Below are positions 21,380 to 28,945 of a stretch of 28,945 nucleotides of DNA, piece after piece. A program made the translations under genes and the position numbers. Location: contig JAPTJF010000616.1 in the NCBI GenBank assembly GCA_029339195.1, forward strand, positions 1 through 28,945, read 5' to 3'. The first letter of the stretch is position 1. Each line of letters opens with the position of its first letter. The notes beneath the pieces are model-generated. The model ran no database searches. It worked only from the letters and a program-made list of their open reading frames with translations, and was not told the origin of the DNA. The DNA is from Micractinium sp. NFX-FRZ. Its lineage: Eukaryota > Chlorophyta > Trebouxiophyceae > Chlorellales > Chlorellaceae.

Positions 21380-24029
21380 ATGAGCGCAGAAGCCGGCGGC
21401 AAGGGCGGCTCCAAGGCCAACCGGCAGCTGCGCGAGCTGCAGAGACTAATGGCATGGTCGTGGGACAGCAGGTGAGCGCAAGGACGAGGGCGAGTGATGC
21501 GGCGGGCCGCGGTGACCTGCTAACAACGGCGAGGCGGCAGCCCCTGCGCTCCCTACACCCTCCGCTGCCCCTGCTCACTTCCCTCCCTCCTGCTGCCTCC
21601 CTCCTCGTCTGGAAGGGTGGATGAGCATCCACCCGGCGACAAGGCGATGCAGGACTTTGAAAACGTGCTCAATTTCCAGCTGGACGCGCGCCGGCGGCGG
21701 TGCACCCTCACGCCCGCCTCTGCCGCCAAGGACGGCGGCAGCTGCACGGCCCCAGCGGCAGACACCCCAGCAGGCGGTGGCAGCGGTGCCAAGCAGGCAC
21801 GCAAGGGTTCAGTGGAGCGCGGCAGCGGCTTGAAGCGCAGCTCCCCAGCGCTGCCCGACTCCGAGGAGGCGGGCAAGGCGGGGCGCAAGGGCAGCAAGGC
21901 GGCACGGTGCGTAGGCACTGCCCGGCGGGTGCATGCTGCTGTGCGGCTGGCAAAGAGGCTGCTTGTGCCACATGCTGCGGATCTGGTTGTTTGATCGCAG
22001 CGCAACGCAGCTAAGCTTTCACGCTCCCCGCGCCGGCAACCAACCCTCTTGCTTCTGTGCTGCCAGCCTGCCTGCGCATCTGCCTCTGCACTTGCCGTAC
22101 CTGTCCTTCTGCTCACGTGGTACTGCCCTCTGTGTCCCCCGCTCTTCAGGGTGGGCGCATCACCCACGTGGCCACCGGCGGGGGCGGCAGCAGCACCCCT
22201 GGAGCAGCAGCAGCAACAGCAAGCCAGCCCCCTGGTTGCCGCCCCTGTGGCAGCATCCCCAGCACCAGCACCAGCGGCAGGCGGGTGCCTTGCTGCTGCA
22301 CCAGTGGCAGCGCTGCCAGCGGCCAGCCCGGCGGCGGGGCCGCAACCTCCCGTGGAGGCGACGCCTGCTGCGCGTCAGCAGCAGCAGGAGCGGGCGGGGC
22401 AGAGCCCGGCGGCCCTTCCGCTGTCCTGCACTGCAGAGGTCACCCCGGCTGTGCGCCTGGGCGGCATGGCACAGACCCCCGCCTCAGCAGCTTCTGAGCA
22501 GCTCACAGGGTAAGATGGGGTGCCAGCCTGCGTGCGTGCCCGCTCATCACCCTGCCAGCTCACTTTTGCCAAGCAGCGCACGGCTCACATTGTTGTACTG
22601 CCTCTGCTGCAACCCTCCTCAACATGCAGCCCTGCCACCGCCGGCCCTGCCAGCACCGCCACGGCAGCGGCACTGGCGGATGCCCAGTTCCTGCCCACCC
22701 CTGCGCCGATGCCGGTCCCCCTGGCTGCCTCTGCTGGCCGCCAGCCTAGCTGCGATGCGCCGGCCACGGCGTCTGAGGTCGCAGCGGCAGCGCCGCCGGC
22801 AGCCGCGCCGCTGTTCCGTGCACCGGCGCCTCGCAGCGTCATGACCACCCTGAAGCGTAAGGCTGAGGCACCAGCAGAGGAGGCAGCGCCAGCTGAGGGG
22901 GCGGTGGCGGCGGTGCATGCGCACCAGGTGCCGGCTGGGGTGGCGGCTGCAGCAGCTGCTGAAGCCGACTTTGGGGTGGCTGGCTCGGCTGAGGTTGCCG
23001 TGGTTCTGGACCTGCTGGCAGCAAGCAGCAGAGGCGGCGAGTCGGAGTCCTCCATGGCAGCAGGCGGCCTACAGGCAGGTCTGGCCGTGGCGGCAGCAGG
23101 CACAGATGGCACTGCTCCCGCTTCCATGGATGTGGACACGCCAGCAGCACCGGCAGCAGGGCCTGACGCCGCGCCCGCAGATCCGGCTGCGTCCATGCCG
23201 GCTGTGGCCACGCCGGCTTCTGCTGCCACGGCTGCACTGGGGGCGGGCACCCCGGCGGGTGTGCCCAGCCAGGTGATGCAGGCCTTTGCTGCTGCCGACC
23301 AAATGGCGGCGTTCCACCACCCCCGCCCCTCCACCTGCCCCCCGCTCTTCAAGCAGCCCACCGCCGGCAGGTTAGCAGCGGCGGCCAGCGTGGGCGCAGG
23401 GTGTTATGATCCTGGCGACGTTCCGTTCCAGCGGGCTGTGCTGTCCCTTTCCGACTGTTCTTCACTTGTCGAATTTGCCTCTGTCTCTGCTTCGCTTTTC
23501 TGTGCCATCTCAGTCCTCCACCCACCTCATCCCTCCGGCCCCTCGCTTGCCTCCCCCCGGCCCTGTCTGCAGGGCGCCTGCCAAGTCCCCGCTGGGTAAG
23601 AAGGGGCGCTCGCCAGCTGGCGGCAGCGCCGGCAAGGAGAACGCCCGCCTGAATGGCAGCAACGCTGGCGGCGCCACCACAGGGCTCACCCCGCGCACCG
23701 CTGAGCCCGCTGCGCCGCAGCCAGCGGTGCTGTCTGCCCAGAAGCAGCAGCAGCTGGCGGCGCTCTCCGCAGGCTTCCACTCCCGCCAGCGCCGGCTGCT
23801 GGAGCTGCTGTCGGCCTGCAACCGCGTGGCAGCAGCGGCGCCGCCCCCCGCCGTCGCGGCGGCACCCGCTGCCTCCAAGCCGCCGCTGGGTCCGCGGGCT
23901 TCCGCTGTAGCAGCCTCCAGCTGCTGGGCAGCTGCTGCCGCTGCTGGTGGTGCCAACGAAGGGCGCAGCGGCGGGCGGGGCGGCATGGGCCGTGCGCTGG
24001 GTCGGCTGAAGGACCAGCAGACGGTGTGA
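21380..24029 (+). CDS. Low-complexity, probably nuclear protein of unknown function with a KEN motif
   Basis: 646 residues in five exons: 21380-21471, 21616-21906, 22150-22509, 22630-23370, 23573-24029; all phases fit. I do not recognise the family. The first 65 residues look ordered and charged (NRQLRELQRLMAWSWD, then DFENVLNFQLDARRRR). Most of the rest is Ala/Pro/Ser/Gly-rich with short Gln runs and is probably disordered. A basic TLKRKAEAP could be a nuclear signal. The last exon has KSPLGKK, RSPAGG and a KEN tripeptide (516-518), then a predicted helix (QKQQQLAALSAGF, QRRLLELLSACNR). KEN boxes mark proteins for APC/C-dependent destruction and Ser-Pro sites are cyclin-dependent-kinase targets, so a cell-cycle role can be guessed but not shown. 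TGTAA at 24427-24431 or 24686-24690 may end the transcript. Confidence 0.7.
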
Positions 24030-25378
24030 GGCTGGCCCGCCTGGGAGCACACCAGCGCCTGCCTGGAGGCAGGACGTGTCCAAAGCAGGCGCCGTGGTGC
24101 GCTTGCTTGCCTGGAACGCACAAGCTGTTAGGTCCTCCCTACCCTCCAGCTGCTTGCATCACCTCTCCCTGCTCCTTCAGCACCTGCCCCCCAGGTGTTC
24201 ATGCTTAGTCAACGCATCTTCCTGCCTGTGCTTGTTGGGTTTGCCATGCGGTAGCCACCCTGTGAGGTCCCCGCCCAGCCCCACGGCTGCGCCACAGCAC
24301 CAGCCTCCCAGCTCCCCTACTGCACCTGCATCCTGCCTGCATCAGCACTGCACATTAGTACTTTTCTCATCTTTGCACCTGTATTTCGTATGATCATGTC
24401 TGCCCCCTGCTCGTATGTGGTCCCGCTGTAAAGCCTCTTGCACCCGACTTGCTGAGACGATAGTGGTACACGCAGCACCTACCAGAGAGCGGGCTGGGTC
24501 AGTGGAGGCATCGCAACACAACCTTGGGCAATCTTGCTCGACACTTTTGGGCCAGGTCTTGGCATGGGACCATCACCTGGCTTGGCTCAACACCCCAGTG
24601 CACCACCTGTGCGAACTACAAATCACCGCACACTGCGCCTACGCTCAAACTTTGGTCCTTCATGCACAAGCACGGTGTGCAGGCGTGTAACAGTGTGCGT
24701 GAACGATTGCAGGAGTGTGCAGAGCAGCCATTGCGCACCGCTGCCTGTTCGCTGTCATGCAGCACACGCCGAACGGCGATTTCTCCTTGGCCCAGCTCCT
24801 GGCAGCGCTGTTCCACTGTACTGTACGACCCGTCGCCTGCACAGGAAGCTGCAATGGGCGTGGTGGTGTTACAAGCAGTGGCTATGGTGTGAAATCTGAA
24901 TGTGCAGATGGGGTGCATGCTGAGAGCCACATGCCTGGTTCAATGCGGCAATCGGTGCGCCGCATGGGCTGGTGCATGGTGATGCCGCCGCCAATTTGGG
25001 CGGCAGGGTGACCTGGCACATGGCGAGCTCTCAGCCACCTTCCCGCCTGCAGCCTCGAATCTCCAGGCGTTCTGCTGCAACTCCGGGCAGTCGGTGGGGG
25101 CGGACAGGCGAAAGCTTGTCAAGGCCGCTCCGTCGAAAGGCACTCGTGTTCCGCCGCTCGCTAACGACAGCGACGGACTGCACCTGGCCGTCGAATAGTC
25201 CGCTGGGCCCAGCCGAGGCAGCAGCTGAGCTCCCGCTAAGGCAGGGCAGCGGCTTGACCATCCGCGCGGCCTCTCCGCCCCGCTCCTCTGCAAACGAGGA
25301 GCACAGCGGGCCAGGTGGGCACCTGTGATCGCCGGGCAGCTAGCGTTCGGAACGGTAGAGTGCAGCAGCAGAGCGGCG
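24030..25378. promoter_or_regulatory. Intergenic region: 3' UTR of the unknown gene, then promoter of Tmc-like copy 2
   Basis: 1349 bp without a convincing gene. TGTAA occurs at 24427-24431 and 24686-24690, both candidates for the 3' end of the upstream gene. From about 24973 the sequence is homologous to the promoter of the left copy (3557-3974) and must hold the proximal promoter and 5' UTR of the right copy. The sequence between 24690 and 24970 shows nothing recognisable; distal promoter elements of the two Tmc-like copies therefore differ completely. Confidence 0.5.
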
Positions 25379-28300
25379 ATGGCGGGGCCCGGCTCCGTCG
25401 GCAGCGGCGCGCCCTCCTCGGAGGGCGCCACCAGCGAGGGGAGCCACGAGTCGATGGGAGTGCTGGGCCGCGAGGACGGTGGCGACAACAACGACTTGCT
25501 GCGTGGAAGCAGCTCCAGCACCAAGGTGGGTGCTGGCCTGGGGCTGCAGCGGTTGTTGGGTGCTGGCGTGCTCGCCCGGATGTGCCTGTCGCCACCTGCC
25601 GCTTTGACAGTGCCTGGCTTCCTGCCTGGCCTCAAGCTTCCTCCCACCCGTTACCCTGACTGCAGGAGACCTTCTTTGGAGTGCTCTTCTACATCTACAC
25701 CAACCGCGGGCTGCCCGCTGGTGAGCAATCAAAGGGGCCGTCGGGGGGAGCGGCGCACGCCGGCCGGGCAGGGTGCTGGTTTGGTGCCGAGAGCTCTCAG
25801 AGGGCCTCTCCTCCACAGCATGCTGTTTGCAATTCTTCCAAAGCGTTGTCACCAGCACGCGAGGAGTCTGGCGATCACCCACCCATCACCACTCGCCGAG
25901 CTTGGCCAGCACCCACCTCGCCAGCACCCACCTCACCAGCACCCACCATGCCACTGTCCACACCCACACGGCTCACCGCCCTGCCCTGTGCAGACTGGCG
26001 CTACGTGCTGCTGGCCACGCTGCTGCAATGGGTGCAGCTGCTCGTCCTCTTTTTTGGCCCCAGCTTTGCCTGGGACGTCGACTGGCAGGGCAACAAGTGA
26101 GGCTGGGGTTTGGGAAATGGAGGCAGCGTTACTTGCACTGAGCTACAGAGCCGCCAGGGATTGGTTGAAGCAACCTTGGCAAGCGCCCGCGCCTCAACAC
26201 AGCGCAGCCCGCCCGCCCCGCGCATGTGATCACCCATTTCATCCTTGCCCTGCCCCCGCCACCACAGGTTCTGGCGCCTCTACATGAAGCTGCAGCTGCA
26301 GTACGCCATCACGCAGCGCAGCTACAAGACGTACGAGGGCACGCTGTTTGGCGGAACCTTGCTGCTGCTGGCTCTGCTGGCCGTCGTGCTCTGGCTGCAC
26401 TTTGCGCTGCGCCACAAGACCAAGTTCCGGTGGCAGTGGTGAGTGGCGTAGCTGGGTGGTTGCGTGGTCTGGCTGGCATGGGAAGGAGCGAGGCCTGCGG
26501 CAAGCCATGGCAGCCGGGGCAGGGATAGCAGCAGGTGGGCAAACTCATGCCCAGCATGACGCGGTGGGCAAGCAGGCGGCACTGTAAGTGTTGGCCGCTC
26601 TGCCACGTAGTCATCAAGTCCCTCCTGCCCACCCTGCTCGCTGGAGTCTCCCACCACGCTGCCTCCCTGCCCCTCCCTCTGCCCCGCCGCAGGCCCAGCC
26701 ACCTGCTGCGCATCGTCATCTGCATCGCGTTCACCACCCTGCAGACCTCCTACCTCCTGCTCTTCACCGTGGGCATCAACTGCAACAGCAAGGCGCTGGG
26801 GTACACCAACCACTACTTCCCAGACAGAGGTGGGTGGCCCTGTGCACAGGACTGGGGGCTGCTGTAGAGGGGATGAGATAGCAATGACAAGCAGCCCAGT
26901 CGCATGGGCGCCTGCCTGCCTGGGCCTGCCTGGACCTGCGCAGGTCATGCCTGCCTGCCTGCCCGCCTGGAAATGCCTGACACGGGCGCTTCGCCCACCC
27001 CCTGCCTTGCTACCTGCCCCCCCGCCCGCTGCAGCGTGCTTTGAGATGCCTCAGGGCGCCATGTTTGGCCTGTCCCTGGTCATGGCCATCTTGTTCGAGG
27101 CGCTGAGCGTGCTGTTTGCGCTGATCGAGACGGGCGCCTCGGAGCCTCTCTCCCCCAACCTGCTCTCCCTGTCGGGTGAGTGCTGCGCATGCTCGTATGC
27201 TGAGCAGCACTTGTGAGCCTGGCAGGCCTCAGCTGTGTGCACCTCTGCAGCGCCTGCCACACTCGCAGTTCGGTCATGACCGATCAAGCTTTTGGGCTCA
27301 CCCTCACATTTTCCCTCTGCCCTCCACCCATGCCATGGGCAGCCGGCAACCACTTCTTCCTGCGCCGCTGCATCAAGTTCGTCCTCCCCCTGGTGCCGCT
27401 GGTGCTGAAAACGGTGCCCCGCTGGGAGGTGAGGGTGCATGGGAGTCGGGCAATGTCGGTTCTATCTGAAAGCGTGCACCGCTTTGGTTTGTGGGTGGCC
27501 AGTTGCATCCCCCTGGTTGCTCGCCACCTCCGCCCTGCCCATCTCAACCAACCCCCTTACGCTGACGTCCTGCATCCACCTCCCAACATGCTGCACCAGG
27601 GGTGGGTCAACGTGGCGCTCATGACCTGGTTCCTGTACCTTTCCATCAGGTGGGGTGGTAAGGTGTGGCCAGGTTGTGCACCGGCAGCCGTACCCAGGCG
27701 AGGTGCCAGCACCGCTGAGGCAGCCAGCTCACCGGCTACACAGCTTGCAGATCATTGCCTTGCACTGCCTCCTACCACCCACCGCACCCCTCCATGCAGG
27801 CGCGTGCCCTACCACCGTGCCTACCTCAACGTCACCGAGGCCTTCCTCTACTCCTGGTGCTGGTACGCGGCGCTGCTGGCCTTCGTCGGCATCTACTACC
27901 CGCAGGCAGGTGGTTGGTGGTGGGATTGATGTTGGGGGGTGAAAAAGGGTGGGGGGGCGCGAATGAAGAGTGAGTAAACATTGGGGTGCTCGCAAGCACG
28001 CACATAAATTCACAGCTGGTCCCTCTCTCCAATCAGGTCCCCACCCCACCTGCCTGCTCTCGCGCTTCTGCTCCTCGCCTCCCGCCCCCTGCAGCACTGG
28101 CCGCGCCTGACGGTGGCCTTCCTGGCGGGCATCGCCCCGGTGGGCCTGGCCTGTGCATCCCTCAGCTGGCTGCGCCTGCACCGCATGTGGCGCGTGGCGC
28201 TGCTGTTCCAGCGCTGGACGCCGCAGCAGGCTAAGCGCGAGGTGTACCGCTTCCTGGACGAGGACGAGGTGGAGGTGGTGGCCAGGTGGGGGGGTGGGGG

Positions 28301-28945
28301 GTGGGGCATGGCTTCAGGGAGGCGTGGGCAGCTGGGTGCTCCTGATGGGTGGGTGAGGTGCGGTAGGTGTCTTGGTGTATGGGGTGGGGCAGCGATCGCG
28401 GGGTACATCTGGCAAACACTGTTCCTGCACTGTTGGGGCTCCGTCTGTTCAACTCTTACCACCATCTCAAGTCTGCACAACCCCACTTCTCACCCCCGCA
28501 GGGTGTGCCACAAGCTGCAGCGCAACGCGTCGCTGGACTGGGTGCCCATCCCGCTGTGGGTGGAGTGCGCGGGCAACGTGCTGCGCGCCGGCCTGGCCCA
28601 GTTCCCCGACTCCGCCTTCCTCAACATCCAGCTGGGCACCTTTGAGGCGGTGCTGCGCCAGGAGGCGTCGGTGAGGCGGGGGGAAGAAGGGGCGGGCAGA
28701 GAGTGGGGTGCTTGGACGGGGGCTTCGGAAAGGGGGAGGCATGGTTGGGCGGCCTGAGTTGTGGCATGGTTCCGTTATGCTGGACGCAGAGTTTGGTGGT
28801 CGGTGATTGACTGATATGCAGGCCCCGCAGCTGCGTGCAAGATTCTGGGCAGCCTCCATGCTGAGCGTCCGCTCCTCCTCACACTGTCCTGCTGCAGGGC
28901 GGCCTGAGCTACCTGCAGAAGGCGCGCAAGTGTGGCTCCATCACC
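24973..28945 (+). repeat. Right arm of the large inverted duplication
   Basis: Inverted copy of 1-~3974, about 21 kb away. Arm lengths are almost equal, 3973 against 3974 bp. Exons match in length one for one. Intron 10 (28286-28501) is the exception to easy alignment, since its core differs from the left copy. Confidence 0.95.
25379..28945 (+). CDS. Tiny-macrocyst (TmcB/TmcC)-like multi-pass membrane protein, copy 2, 3' end outside window
   Basis: Partial gene, 468 codons. Exons: 25379-25525, 25666-25720, 25994-26096, 26268-26438, 26693-26829, 27035-27175, 27343-27428, 27600-27649, 27800-27905, 28095-28285, 28502-28670, 28898-28945. By eye the protein differs from copy 1 at 16 positions, all substitutions: one in exon 1 (Gly for Ala), Gly for Trp in exon 2, three in exon 3, four in the 35-residue exon 9, and the rest single or paired. 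Several are conservative (Ile/Val, Leu/Met, Thr/Ser). There are no stops, frameshifts or lost splice sites, so it appears functional. Membrane topology and family are as for copy 1. The ninth intron (27906-28094) starts with GC (CAG|GCAGGT) in both copies; a GT donor four bases later would break the frame. Confidence 0.8.

Noticed and set aside
22585..23361. Minus-strand open frame of 258 codons opposite exon 4 of the unknown gene
   Set aside because: Ala-rich antisense reading of an Ala-rich exon; the plus-strand frame joins cleanly to both neighbouring exons.
1..28945. Terminal inverted repeats of a giant transposon or virus
   Set aside because: The arms are ordinary multi-exon gene copies with conserved coding capacity, no target-site signal can be seen, and the enclosed genes are typical algal nuclear genes with no transposase, integrase or viral gene.

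Overview
This window looks like nuclear DNA of a green alga, most likely a trebouxiophyte of the Chlorella/Micractinium type. The DNA is very GC-rich. Every gene is broken by many short (mostly 75-430 bp) GT-AG introns. TGTAA, the green-algal poly(A) signal, lies downstream of several stop codons. Three genes encode chloroplast proteins specific to oxygenic phototrophs, with N-terminal transit peptides. The organism call is inferred from these traits, not from a database match. I found no rRNA, tRNA, CRISPR array, transposase or reverse transcriptase.

Layout. (1) 1-3556, minus: first 468 codons (12 exons) of a multi-pass membrane protein of the tiny-macrocyst (TmcB/TmcC) type; its 3' end lies outside the window. 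(2) 5018-10688, plus: a 17-exon, 806-residue type II membrane glycosyltransferase of the GT77 (XEG113/RRA-like) class. (3) 11171-13667, minus: a 6-exon DUF1995 (LPA3-like) chloroplast protein. (4) 14092-17679, plus: a 9-exon ClpF-like Clp-protease adaptor (UVR motifs plus YccV/HspQ-like domain). (5) 19405-21012, minus: 5-exon Psb27, a lumenal photosystem II assembly factor. (6) 21380-24029, plus: a 5-exon, 646-residue, low-complexity protein of unknown function. (7) 25379-28945, plus: a second copy of gene 1, again 468 codons and 12 exons, running off the other edge. Genes alternate in strand from 1 to 6, so neighbours share divergent promoters or converge at their 3' ends.

The dominant structure is a large inverted duplication. 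Bases 1-~3974 and ~24973-28945 are two diverged, inverted copies of promoter plus gene, about 21 kb apart. All 11 splice junctions and all exon lengths match; only 16 amino-acid differences were counted by eye in 468 codons, while introns and promoters have diverged. The outermost 77 bp of the window are a perfect inverted repeat broken at position 78, which looks like a contig that ends where an assembly graph with a 77-base k-mer collapses the two copies.

The most unusual finding is in the two central divergent genes (DUF1995 and ClpF). Four of their introns carry degenerate tandem copies of the adjoining exon end together with its splice site. One of these is in frame and could add 30 residues. 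Biologically, DUF1995/LPA3-like and Psb27 both belong to photosystem II (CP43-related) assembly and ClpF to stromal proteolysis, so the spacer holds a small cluster of chloroplast proteostasis genes.
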